Origin: Lysinibacillus composti
GTDB lineage: Bacteria > Bacillota > Bacilli > Bacillales_A > Planococcaceae
DNA length: 64,000 nt
Direction of reading: 5' to 3'
Assembly (NCBI RefSeq): GCF_016908465.1
Contig: NZ_JAFBDY010000013.1
Location: forward strand, 1 to 64,000
Below are positions 46,250-54,728 of the stretch, piece by piece. The notes below the pieces were generated by a model. It was not told the DNA's origin, did no database searches, and worked only from the letters and a program-made list of their open reading frames with translations. Each line of letters opens with the position of its first letter. Within the stretch, counting starts at the first letter, position 1. Made by a program: the position numbers and the translations under genes.

Positions 46250-46263
46250 TGAAAACGCTTAAA
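46250..46263. promoter_or_regulatory. cre-like site upstream of citM
   Basis: TGAAAACGCTTAAA matches the catabolite-responsive element TGWAANCGNTNWCA at all but one fixed position and lies 41 bases before the citM start. CcpA represses citM in Bacillus subtilis, so catabolite repression of citrate uptake is a sensible inference. Confidence 0.6.
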
Positions 46264-46365
46264 CGTTTATTTTGAAATATTAGCACTTTTTCGATAAAGG
46301 GAGATATTTTTGAATGTATTATCTATTATTTTTATTACTATCATTTTTTTCATATTTTCCACGCA

Positions 46366-46412
46366 AAATAGAAAAAGGCTGTCCAGAAGTAAAACAATCT
46401 AGACAACCTTTT
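46366..46412 (-). terminator. Terminator of the citS-citT operon
   Basis: A stem of about 11 base pairs with one C-A mismatch (46373-46383 with 46402-46412) followed by a T-rich tract on the minus strand. Confidence 0.7.
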
Positions 46413-46454
46413 CCTTTTAGAATATACACTTAATATTTGCTCTGCTCTTACTAC

Positions 46455-47159
46455 TTATTTAATGCGCTTATACTTTCTTTCAGGTCTTCCGACATTACCG
46501 TAACCATTTTCCACTTCCATTACATTTAAGGAAACAAGATATTCTAAATAACGTCGCATCGTTGAATAACTGATACCCACTATTTGACTTAATTCATCTG
46601 CACTTACGCTATTTTCTAATACCTGAATGTGATCTCTTACCAATTTTAATGTATGTTTATCAATTCCTTTTGGATATAGCTCTTTTTTCTTGGCCTCGCC
46701 AGGGAAGTCCTTTTGGTTGGATTGAAATAATTGGTCGACATGCTCCTGATTCATGACATCATTTCTATGCAATTTTTCTCTGACAGATTTAAATCTATTT
46801 AACGTTTCAATTAGTTTATCAATAATAATTGGTTTAATAAGGTATCCAAATGCTCCACCGCGAATTGCCCCACTTACTGTCTCTGTATCGTTAGCTGCTG
46901 TAATCATAATGACATCAATTCCACGATATTTTTTACGAATTTCTCGTAAGAGCTCAATCCCATTCATATCCGGTAAAAAAACGTCCAATAAGATTAAATG
47001 TGGTTGGGTCATATCTAGTAGTTGCAAAGTCTGAGAGCCAGAACTTGCCGTAGCAATTACATGAAATCCTTCTAATTCATTTGTAAAGTGTTTATATATG
47101 TTGACCGCTTCCAAATCATCCTCAACAATGATTACATTAATTGTCGCATCATTCGTCAT
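46455..47159 (-). CDS. citT: Response regulator CitT/DcuR type
   Basis: Activates citM on phosphorylation by CitS. The 234 residues hold a receiver domain (IIVEDD, phosphoacceptor in LILLDVFLP, conserved Lys in LIKPI) and a C-terminal helix-turn-helix with SADELSQIVGISYSTMRRYLEYL, typical of the CitB/DcuR group. I start at the ATG at 47159, which has GGGAGGAG five bases upstream; the longer frame starts inside it. The gene overlaps the kinase C-terminal frame by 11 bases. Confidence 0.92.
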   Translation of the reverse strand: MTNDATINVIIVEDDLEAVNIYKHFTNELEGFHVIATASSGSQTLQLLDMTQPHLILLDVFLPDMNGIELLREIRKKYRGIDVIMITAANDTETVSGAIRGGAFGYLIKPIIIDKLIETLNRFKSVREKLHRNDVMNQEHVDQLFQSNQKDFPGEAKKKELYPKGIDKHTLKLVRDHIQVLENSVSADELSQIVGISYSTMRRYLEYLVSLNVMEVENGYGNVGRPERKYKRIK

Positions 47160-47640
47160 TTTTACTCCTCCCTTCATCTATATGAGCCCAACTTTCTTGC
47201 GGAATAACAATCGTAAATCTTGCTCCCCCAAGCTCACTTGTATCTATATAAATTTGACCATTTAAGACTTCCAGCGCATTTTTTACAATGGCTAAACCTA
47301 ATCCGTGATTATCACCTTTTTTTGATGTAAAACCTGTTTGAAAAATAAGCTCCTCTAATTCAACAGGAATCCCCTGACCATTATCTTCAATATCAAAAAT
47401 AATGTCCTTCCCTAAATCTGTAAACGATACCTTAACATGGGCATTTTTACCACTATGTATTCTCGCAGCTTCTACCGCATTTTCAATTACATTTCCAATC
47501 AATGGTACAAAATGGTTCGATTTTGCTTCGTCGAATACAGAATCTAATCGACTATCTTGGTCAATTGTAAGCTGTACATGTAACTCTTTTGCACGATTCA
47601 CTTTTCCTAATAAACATGCAGCAATTAATGGATCTTTCAC
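47149..47640 (-). CDS. citS: CitS kinase, C-terminal ATPase part, separated by an in-frame stop
   Basis: A 163-residue HATPase domain of a CitS/DcuS kinase: VKDPLIAACLLGKVNRAKEL, NVIENAVEAARIHSG (N box), DIEDNGQGIP (G1) and GDNHGLGLAIVKNAL (G2). It begins with a GTG that directly follows the TAA ending the upstream part, in the same reading frame, and no ribosome site precedes it. Apart from that stop the kinase is complete and uninterrupted. Either the stop is a recent nonsense mutation, or the two halves are made by reinitiation or read-through. Confidence 0.8.
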   Translation of the reverse strand: MKDPLIAACLLGKVNRAKELHVQLTIDQDSRLDSVFDEAKSNHFVPLIGNVIENAVEAARIHSGKNAHVKVSFTDLGKDIIFDIEDNGQGIPVELEELIFQTGFTSKKGDNHGLGLAIVKNALEVLNGQIYIDTSELGGARFTIVIPQESWAHIDEGRSKNDE

Positions 47641-48786
47641 TTATGTGATTAAAAATGAAATAATATCCTGTCGTTCACTTACCTCATTAGAAACAATTTT
47701 TAATGCACGATCATATTCCTTGAGTGTTAATAAACCGTAAATTGTATTTAACTTGTTTAAAAATTCATGATTTTGTGCACGCATATCCTCTGTAAATTCA
47801 CTAATTTTGGAGAATTCATTTGTCAGCTGCTTAATTTCTGACAGTGGGCGAATTGTCAAAACAACACCTTTGACTCGTTCAAAACCAGATATAGGCGAGG
47901 CATCTAGTACGTAAAGGTTTTTACTAATTAGTAATTTTTTATTTGTTTGAGAGTGGTTGGATTTAATGACTTCATCGATATAATAGTTCAATCTCAGATC
48001 TGTAATAACAGAATCAATCATTAACGATTCATTGTTAAATAATTCCCTAGCCCGTTTATTCATTGACGTAATTTTTTTATCTCTATTCACTGTAATTGTC
48101 GCATCAGGAATCGATTCAAGCGTTGCCTCTTTTTCTTTAAACATAAAGGAAATTTCTTCAGGCTCTAAACCGAATGTCAATTTTTTTAGCCGTCTGGCAA
48201 TTAAAATAGCTCCAATTAGCCCTATGAACAATGGAATAATAGCTAGTTGAAATAGTTTATTCCGATAATTTTCTATTTCCTTTTCAACATTATTATTCAA
48301 GAATCCTACCGAGGAAACACCTATAATTTCCCCTTGCTTATTAAAGATCGGGGCCTTTGCTTTAATCGCGGGACCTGATATTCCGTTCCCACTATATATA
48401 ATAGGTTTTCCCTGTTCAAATACGGGTTTATTACTTGTAGCAGTTGGTTTTCCAATATTTTCAGGATTCGGGTGGGAGTATCGAATGCTTTGTCGATTTG
48501 CAATCGTAACATAATCAGCATTTGTCGTTCGTTGAATCTGCTCCGAAATTCTTTGAATGACTACAGAAGGATTTTCATCTTCAAAAGCTTGAATAATTTC
48601 CTCATTTTGTGCAGCAAGTTCCGCAACGATCAAGGCTTGCTCTCCCATGTATTTTTCTACAAGGTCATCTAACATGAAAGAAAAAAGTACACCCACCAAT
48701 ATAGCAGTAGTAAGAATCACGACAATAATTAGTAAAGTCATTTGTGTTAATAAATTAATCTTGAAATACTTCTTCAAGGCAGACAT
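47641..48786 (-). CDS. citS: CitS kinase, N-terminal sensor and DHp part
   Basis: A 381-residue first part of a CitA/DcuS-family kinase. It has a membrane helix at about 15-35, an external PAS-like sensor (QRTTNADYVTIANRQSIRYSHPNPENIGKP...), a second membrane helix at about 178-197, a cytoplasmic PAS domain (EATLESIPDATITVNRDKKITSMN), and the phosphoacceptor in RAQNHEFLNKLNTIYGLL. It ends at ISFLIT-TAA where homologues run straight on into VKDP. Without the ATPase part it cannot phosphorylate itself. Confidence 0.82.
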   Translation of the reverse strand: MSALKKYFKINLLTQMTLLIIVVILTTAILVGVLFSFMLDDLVEKYMGEQALIVAELAAQNEEIIQAFEDENPSVVIQRISEQIQRTTNADYVTIANRQSIRYSHPNPENIGKPTATSNKPVFEQGKPIIYSGNGISGPAIKAKAPIFNKQGEIIGVSSVGFLNNNVEKEIENYRNKLFQLAIIPLFIGLIGAILIARRLKKLTFGLEPEEISFMFKEKEATLESIPDATITVNRDKKITSMNKRARELFNNESLMIDSVITDLRLNYYIDEVIKSNHSQTNKKLLISKNLYVLDASPISGFERVKGVVLTIRPLSEIKQLTNEFSKISEFTEDMRAQNHEFLNKLNTIYGLLTLKEYDRALKIVSNEVSERQDIISFLIT

Positions 48787-48998
48787 TCCTTCACGTCCTT
48801 ATAAAAAGATAGACAGCTCTTCGATAAAAGTATATATACATCCCTTTTATAAAAAGCTTAAAATGAGTACCACATTTTGAAAATCAATAGCTATCTATTA
48901 TTTTACTATGTTTGTGCCTTCGACATTTTTCTTTTTTAATTTATTATAGTAATAATTGTGACTTCAGGTAGTTAAACTAAAGTTAGGAGGGATATATT

Positions 48999-51341
48999 AT
49001 GTCGTCAATAAGTGATATTCAACTACTCATCCAAAATATAGAATACTCATCTCCTACCATATACTCTGGCCTTGAAATACTCCTTGTTTTGAATGGTCAA
49101 CTAGCTATAGAGACAGATCAATCCTTGCATCAGTTAAGTGAAGATCACTTATTTGTAATCAACCGCAACCAGCCTTATGAAATTCGCGGTATTACGAAAA
49201 ATACTGTGTTGAAAATAAGTATCCCCGATTCTTTTCTTTCCCACTTTTATCCCGAATATCGTTTTTATAAATTCAATTTATTTTCACCTGAAATAAGCCG
49301 TGGCAAAGAAAATACAATTACAGAGTTACGAAAGCTTCTTGCCGAAATATCAATCATCCATTTTCGTAAAGAAGAAGGTTATAAACTAGAGATGAGTGAA
49401 AGAGTTTCAAAAATTTTACTTATCTTAATTAGACGATTTAAAGATAATGAAACAACTGAAGTTGATATAGATATGGAGGATAGTCGACTAAAAGCCATTA
49501 TTTCATTCATCGAGCAACATTATGATGAACCACTTACCCTAGAAGAAGTAGCAAATAGGTTCTATTTATCCTTTAGTTACTTTTCCCGTTACTTTAAAAA
49601 ACAATTAGGAATTGGCTTTACCCGATATATCATGAATGTCAGACTAAAACACAGTTTACAAGATTTAATATATACGAAAGATTCCATTACTTATATCGCA
49701 TTAAAAAATGGGTTCCCTAATGCAAAATCATTTACAAACTTATTTAAAGAGGTATATGGGGAAACTCCCTTTTCATATCGCGAGAAAAATGCAAAAGAGC
49801 AAGTGAATTTAGTCGAGGATTATCTTTTAGATGATAAGGAAACATTCTTGAGTTCACCTGATATTTTAATAAAACTAAGACTTTTAATGGAAAAAGGGGA
49901 AGATTCAAAAACAATTAGTGATGTAGAAACCAATTTTGAATCCATTACCATCGATATTCAATCTCCAAAAAGGCAGAAGTTAAATCACCCCGATAATGTA
50001 TTAATGGTCGGTGAGCTAAGAGAATTACAAAAAGAAAGTATAAGAAATCAAATTTTACTAGCTAAAGACGAGTTACAGATCAAATATATTGGGATACATA
50101 AACTATTGTCTGGGAGATCGATTGCTCCTGAAGTAGAAACAGATGAGTTAATTCCCACTACTTCTCCTTACTATAATTCAGATGAGGCTATTGAATTTTT
50201 AAAGTCCCATCATTTATCTTTATATGTACAAGTTAGATATAATCAGATTGCCCAAGAAGAAGATGCTTATTTAGAAAAGCTCCACAGGTTCATTAAGCAT
50301 TGCGTCATATTATTTGGATATAATTATGTTGAATCTTGGTGCATTATGGTCACTGATGTTTTAGACAATACCTCTAATAACAAGGAGTTTGAAACGTTTT
50401 ATCTTAAAATATACAAAATGCTAAAATCGAATATTCCAAACCTTCGAATAGGACTTTTTTTACCCTTCTCTTTTAAAAGTTCTACAATTAATAGTCAATA
50501 TAATTGGGTATTACATCAAAGTGATCATATGGATTTTATTGCATTTCAAGCTAATACACATGAAGTAGTTGATTATAAGGAACTTGGTGATACAAACTTT
50601 GATTTAGCTAAGGGTTTTATTAAAGAAAAGACCGAGAAATTAAAGCGATTTTTAAAACATAATTATATAGAGAAACCACTTCATTTAATTTCTTGGAATA
50701 CTATTTCGGGGAATACTCGTTATACTAACGGTACCTTCTTTCGTGGGGCTTTAGTTTTTAACGATTCATTTAGTGTTTCAGATCAAATTGAAATGCTCGG
50801 GTTTTGGATTAACACAGAAACCCATGAAAAGAGCTTAGATATTAATAGCATCCCATTAGAAGGAATGGAAATGTTCCACTATTTTAACGGTAAACGACCA
50901 ACATTTTTTGCTATATCTTTTCTCAACAGATTACGCGGTAATATCATCGCTAGTGGACCATTATATATCATGACAGAAAACGAATTAGGCTATCAGCTAG
51001 TCCTAATGAACACGACCATTACCAATCCATTTTTATCAATAGAAGATACATTTCTTCAAAAGTTAATGAAAGAAATACGGCTTACAATAAAAGGGATTCC
51101 TCGCGGAGAGTATCAAATTAAAAAATTTATTTTTGATAAAGATCACGGTGCATTATATAAGATGTGGTGGGAATATAATAGTCAGCACGGAATTGATAAA
51201 GAAATAATAGACTATATAACACGTTTAAGTTACCCTTCCCTAGAAATCTTTGATGAAACAATTGCCGGAGAATGGTCGTTCTATTCATATTTATCTGCCA
51301 ATGCTATTCACTTTTTTGAAATACGAAAAGCATTTTTCTAA
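48999..51341 (+). CDS. AraC-family regulator with long C-terminal extension
   Basis: A 780-residue protein. Residues 1-100 look like a cupin sensing domain (GLEILLVLNGQLAIE...), 165-270 hold the double AraC helix-turn-helix (EEVANRFYLSFSYFSRYFKKQLG and NAKSFTNLFKEVYGETPFSYR). The remaining 450 residues carry segments such as MDFIAFQANTHEVVDY and HLISWNTISGNTRYTNGTFFRGAL that resemble the GH39-type barrel fused to some AraC regulators of sugar genes. AGGAGGG precedes the ATG. No sugar genes are adjacent; the norB-like pump follows on the same strand. Confidence 0.8.
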   Translation: MSSISDIQLLIQNIEYSSPTIYSGLEILLVLNGQLAIETDQSLHQLSEDHLFVINRNQPYEIRGITKNTVLKISIPDSFLSHFYPEYRFYKFNLFSPEISRGKENTITELRKLLAEISIIHFRKEEGYKLEMSERVSKILLILIRRFKDNETTEVDIDMEDSRLKAIISFIEQHYDEPLTLEEVANRFYLSFSYFSRYFKKQLGIGFTRYIMNVRLKHSLQDLIYTKDSITYIALKNGFPNAKSFTNLFKEVYGETPFSYREKNAKEQVNLVEDYLLDDKETFLSSPDILIKLRLLMEKGEDSKTISDVETNFESITIDIQSPKRQKLNHPDNVLMVGELRELQKESIRNQILLAKDELQIKYIGIHKLLSGRSIAPEVETDELIPTTSPYYNSDEAIEFLKSHHLSLYVQVRYNQIAQEEDAYLEKLHRFIKHCVILFGYNYVESWCIMVTDVLDNTSNNKEFETFYLKIYKMLKSNIPNLRIGLFLPFSFKSSTINSQYNWVLHQSDHMDFIAFQANTHEVVDYKELGDTNFDLAKGFIKEKTEKLKRFLKHNYIEKPLHLISWNTISGNTRYTNGTFFRGALVFNDSFSVSDQIEMLGFWINTETHEKSLDINSIPLEGMEMFHYFNGKRPTFFAISFLNRLRGNIIASGPLYIMTENELGYQLVLMNTTITNPFLSIEDTFLQKLMKEIRLTIKGIPRGEYQIKKFIFDKDHGALYKMWWEYNSQHGIDKEIIDYITRLSYPSLEIFDETIAGEWSFYSYLSANAIHFFEIRKAFF

Positions 51342-51391
51342 CTCAATTCAGTTGATGGAATTCATGTGCTGGCAAAACAAAATATACAAAC

Positions 51392-51423
51392 AAAGTCTCC
51401 TTTTAAAAAGGGGGCTTTTTTAA
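51392..51423 (+). terminator. Terminator of the AraC-family gene
   Basis: A 12-base stem with two G:U pairs (51392-51403 with 51407-51418) followed by a T run. Confidence 0.75.
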
Positions 51424-51532
51424 ATTATCAACAAAATGGAAAAACACCAGTCATTGTTAATCATTAATTGTTATAAAAGTAATCTTTCTAAGGAATAGTA
51501 AGTTATTCGAGTCTTAATCAGGAGGCAGCACA

Positions 51533-52951
51533 ATGGAAAATACTTATAAAGGTACAAACAAATTAATAACAGGGATCGTATTTGGTGTTATTACATTCTG
51601 GTTATTCGCGCAATCATTGGTAAATATTGTCCCTGCTGTTCAAGAAGATTTAGGTATTTCCCTTGGCACGTTAAACATTGCAATCAGTTTATCAGCATTA
51701 TTCTCAGGTCTATTTATTGTGGCGATGGGAGGTTTAGCTGATAAGGTAGGTCGTAAAAGGATTACCAATATAGGTTTTATATTGAGTATCATTGGATCTT
51801 TATGTTTAGTCATAGCAAATGGAGCAACTCTTCTAATTATAGGCCGTATTTTACAGGGTTTATCAGCAGCCTGTATTATGCCTGCAACCATTGCTTTAGT
51901 CAAAACTTATTATGAAGGAGCAGATCGTCAACGTGCATTAAGTTACTGGTCTATTGGTTCTTGGGGTGGGTCTGGTGTATGTTCATTTGCTGGTGGTTTA
52001 ATTGCAACATACTTAGGTTGGAGATGGATTTTCATTTTCTCCATTATTATAGCTATTATAGGTTTATTTTTAATTAAAGAAGCTCCTGAAAGTAGAGCTG
52101 AAACCTCAGGAAAATTCAAATTTGATTATGCTGGGTTAATGATTTTTATTGTAGTAATGCTTGCTTTAAACGTTTTAATTAGTTTTGGCTCAGATTTAGG
52201 TTGGACAAGTCTTACATCTGCTATTTTAGCTGCCGTGGTAATCGTTGGCGTTATTGTCTTCATTAAAGTGGAGAAAAGTAAAGATGTTGTACTCATCGAT
52301 TTCTCTTTATTTAAAAACAAACCCTATGCTGGTGCAACATTCTCGAACTTCTTACTAAATGCCATTGCAGGTACAATGGTTGTCGCTAATACGTATGTAC
52401 AAATGGGAAGAGGCTTTAGCTCCTTCCAAGCAGGTATGTTATCCCTTGGTTACTTAGTGGCTGTTTTAGCCATGATTCGGGTTGGAGAGAAAATCTTACA
52501 AAAAGTTGGAGCCAAAAAACCAATGCTATGGGGAACAGTTATTACGACAATTGGTGTAGCAATAATGGGCTTTACATTCTTACCGGATTTACCATATACA
52601 ATTGCTGTCTTTATCGGTTACGCGTTATTTGGTCTTGGTTTAGGGATATATGCAACTCCATCTACGGATACTTCGGTTTCAAATGCACCATCTAATAAAG
52701 TAGGAGAAGCTGCTGGTATTTATAAAATGGCAAGTTCACTAGGAAGTTCGTTTGGTGTCGCCATTTCCGCTACCGTTTATAGCGTCATGTCAGCAAATAA
52801 TGTCGATGTCGGTGCAACTTGGGGTATTATTACTAACGTTATTTTTGGAGTATTAGCACTTCTTTCAATTTTCTTCATGGTCCCTAAAAATGCAGGTCAA
52901 GAAAATACTACTACAATAAAAAGACGCAAGACGCCTGCTATACAAAGATAA
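51533..52951 (+). CDS. norB: MFS multidrug efflux transporter, NorB-like
   Basis: A 472-residue transporter with 14 membrane segments that is strikingly similar to Staphylococcus aureus NorB throughout: ITFWLFAQSLVNIVPAVQEDLG, GRILQGLSAACIMPAT, RQRALSYWSIGSWGGSGVCSF, GLGLGIYATPSTDT and AAGIYKMASSLGSSFGVA. NorB exports quinolones and other compounds, but the natural substrate here is unknown. AGGAGG precedes the ATG. The upstream AraC gene ends in a terminator, so the pump has its own promoter. Confidence 0.9.
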   Translation: MENTYKGTNKLITGIVFGVITFWLFAQSLVNIVPAVQEDLGISLGTLNIAISLSALFSGLFIVAMGGLADKVGRKRITNIGFILSIIGSLCLVIANGATLLIIGRILQGLSAACIMPATIALVKTYYEGADRQRALSYWSIGSWGGSGVCSFAGGLIATYLGWRWIFIFSIIIAIIGLFLIKEAPESRAETSGKFKFDYAGLMIFIVVMLALNVLISFGSDLGWTSLTSAILAAVVIVGVIVFIKVEKSKDVVLIDFSLFKNKPYAGATFSNFLLNAIAGTMVVANTYVQMGRGFSSFQAGMLSLGYLVAVLAMIRVGEKILQKVGAKKPMLWGTVITTIGVAIMGFTFLPDLPYTIAVFIGYALFGLGLGIYATPSTDTSVSNAPSNKVGEAAGIYKMASSLGSSFGVAISATVYSVMSANNVDVGATWGIITNVIFGVLALLSIFFMVPKNAGQENTTTIKRRKTPAIQR

Positions 52952-53013
52952 AAGTTTCACATCCTTTCGAAGTGAAGTAATGATCTTATAGTTAAATTAA
53001 AAAAGTAATTTAT

Positions 53014-53048
53014 ACCCTTGTCATTTCTAATGGTGACAAGGGTTTTTT
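53014..53048 (+). terminator. Terminator of the norB-like gene
   Basis: A 10-base stem (53014-53023 with 53034-53043) followed by six T. Confidence 0.85.
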
Positions 53049-53207
53049 AGTATTGGGTATAAATCGGAAATGAAGAAAAGCAAAATAAATTTTTATTAAT
53101 ATAAATTTAAGGTTCTTGGGCAAAATATCGATAACAATTACAAATTCTAGCGATAACTATACTGGAAGCTTGCACATATTGTTTAAATTCATCAGGAGGT
53201 TACATAT

Positions 53208-54389
53208 ATGCAATATGTTATTTCTATCTTGGGTATTCTTGTTGTATTATTTTTGGCTTGGGTAGTAAGTTCGAATCGTAAAAAAATAAAATTCAAACCC
53301 ATTATCACGATGATTGTCATCCAAATCCTTTTATCACTATTACTATTAAATACAGAATTCGGCTTAATCATCATCAAGGGGATTGCAGCTATTTTTAACA
53401 AGTTGCTCGAATATGCAGCTGAAGGCGTTACCTTTGTATTTGGTGGCATTGCCAATGAGGGAGAAGCACCATTCTTTTTAACCGTATTACTACCAATTGT
53501 GTTTATTTCCGTATTAATTGGGATCCTTCAATATTTAAAGATTCTGCCATTCATCATGAGGGGGATTGGATATTTATTAAGTAAAGTGAATGGAATGGGG
53601 AAGCTGGAATCTTATAATGCGGTTGCCTCGTTGATGGTGGGACAATCTGAGGTTTTTATCACGCTAAAAAAACAACTGGGGATGCTTTCAAAACAACGTC
53701 TCTATACGCTTTGTGCTTCAGCAATGTCAACTGTATCCATGTCTATAGTTGGTGCGTATATGACAATGCTGGATCCAAAATATGTTGTCACAGCCCTAGT
53801 TTTAAATTTATTCGGCGGTTTTATTATAGCTTCTATAGTTAATCCCTATGAGGTAAAACCAAATGAAGATATTCTAGAAATACAAGCAACGGAAAAACAA
53901 TCATTTTTCGAAATGATTGGTGAGTATATCCTTGATGGTTTTAAGGTTGCCATTATCGTTGGGGTCATGTTGATTGGGTTTATTGCTTTAGTAGCAGCAT
54001 TCAATAATGTATTTGAGTTATTATTCACTATTTCCTTTCAACGTTTACTAGGCTATCTTTTTGCTCCAATTGCCTTCATAATGGGAATTCCTTTATCAGA
54101 GGCGGTTGATGCAGGAGCAATAATGGCAACTAAACTGGTGACGAATGAATTTGTCGCGATGTTGGATTTATCCGGTGGGGATTACCAATTTAGTGAACGA
54201 ACAATGGGCATTCTTTCTGTATTTCTAGTTTCATTCGCCAACTTCTCATCCATCGGTATTATTGCTGGGGCAGTCAAAGGGCTGAATGAACAGCAAGGGA
54301 ATGTCGTTGCCCGTTTTGGGTTGAAACTTTTATATGGTGCTACACTTGTAAGTATTCTTTCTGGTATCATTGTCAGTTTTATTTTATAA
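53208..54389 (+). CDS. nupC: Concentrative nucleoside transporter NupC
   Basis: A cation-coupled nucleoside importer of the CNT family. The 393 residues carry [12 protein letters not shown] (where relatives have FGxxxxF), [30 protein letters not shown], and the C-terminal [15 protein letters not shown], which form the substrate site. AGGAGG lies seven bases before the ATG. No purine riboswitch precedes it. Monocistronic. Confidence 0.93.
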   Translation: MQYVISILGILVVLFLAWVVSSNRKKIKFKPIITMIVIQILLSLLLLNTEFGLIIIKGIAAIFNKLLEYAAEGVTFVFGGIANEGEAPFFLTVLLPIVFISVLIGILQYLKILPFIMRGIGYLLSKVNGMGKLESYNAVASLMVGQSEVFITLKKQLGMLSKQRLYTLCASAMSTVSMSIVGAYMTMLDPKYVVTALVLNLFGGFIIASIVNPYEVKPNEDILEIQATEKQSFFEMIGEYILDGFKVAIIVGVMLIGFIALVAAFNNVFELLFTISFQRLLGYLFAPIAFIMGIPLSEAVDAGAIMATKLVTNEFVAMLDLSGGDYQFSERTMGILSVFLVSFANFSSIGIIAGAVKGLNEQQGNVVARFGLKLLYGATLVSILSGIIVSFIL

Positions 54390-54434
54390 AAAGCACATGT
54401 TTTACAGCAATTTAATCATAATAAAAGGGATGCC

Positions 54435-54557
54435 TTAATACCAACCTCTCTTCGAAAATCCTCCATCGTAGGCTCTCCCTTCATTGCAATTTTTTATAGT
54501 AACCTTTTCGTAACCATCTGCATTTAATAAGAAATTTTCTCTTGTATGATCATTCAT
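54435..54557 (-). CDS. Possible 40-residue small protein or gene remnant
   Basis: A minus-strand frame starting MNDHTRENFLL and ending GRAYDGGFSKRGWY. The frame stays open about 16 codons upstream of the ATG, and the residue mix looks like real protein (Gly, Trp, Tyr, Asp). Only a weak AAGG precedes the ATG, at three bases. I do not recognise it. It may be a true small gene or the end of a decayed one. Confidence 0.35.
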   Translation of the reverse strand: MNDHTRENFLLNADGYEKVTIKNCNEGRAYDGGFSKRGWY

Positions 54558-54598
54558 TCGCCTTAAGGATGCATAAAACGAATAAACGGATATAGGGA

Positions 54599-54637
54599 AG
54601 AATTACCACTCAATTAGAATAGGTAATTCTTTTTTTA
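54599..54637 (+). terminator. Terminator-like hairpin upstream of mntH
   Basis: A nine-base stem (54599-54607 with 54622-54630) followed by seven T on the plus strand. It lies 14 bases before the mntH -35 box, so it insulates mntH from transcription coming from nupC. Confidence 0.75.
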
Positions 54638-54650
54638 TTTTCTAAATGTA

Positions 54651-54694
54651 TAGACAAAATGAAAAAATGCGCATATATTTTCCTTAAGGAAACT
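54651..54694 (+). promoter_or_regulatory. mntH promoter with MntR operator
   Basis: TAGACA (54651-54656) and TATATT (54674-54679) are 17 bases apart. The palindrome TTTCCTTAAGGAAA (54679-54692, followed by CTT) overlaps the start site and closely resembles the manganese-dependent MntR operator of mntH promoters in Bacillus. Confidence 0.75.
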
Positions 54695-54728
54695 TTTATT
54701 CCCTATAGAAAAATTGGAGGTGTTGTTT

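Larger units (their letters stand above)
54390..54728. other. Gap between nupC and mntH
   Basis: This stretch holds a possible 40-codon minus-strand gene (54435-54557), a terminator-like hairpin (54599-54637) and the mntH promoter with MntR box. Nothing obviously terminates nupC nearer than that hairpin. Confidence 0.5.

Noticed and set aside
45407-46252. 281-codon plus-strand open frame opposite citM
   Set aside because: It is the complement of a well-supported membrane transporter, has no ribosome site and a composition typical of antisense frames (many Ile, Asn, Thr).
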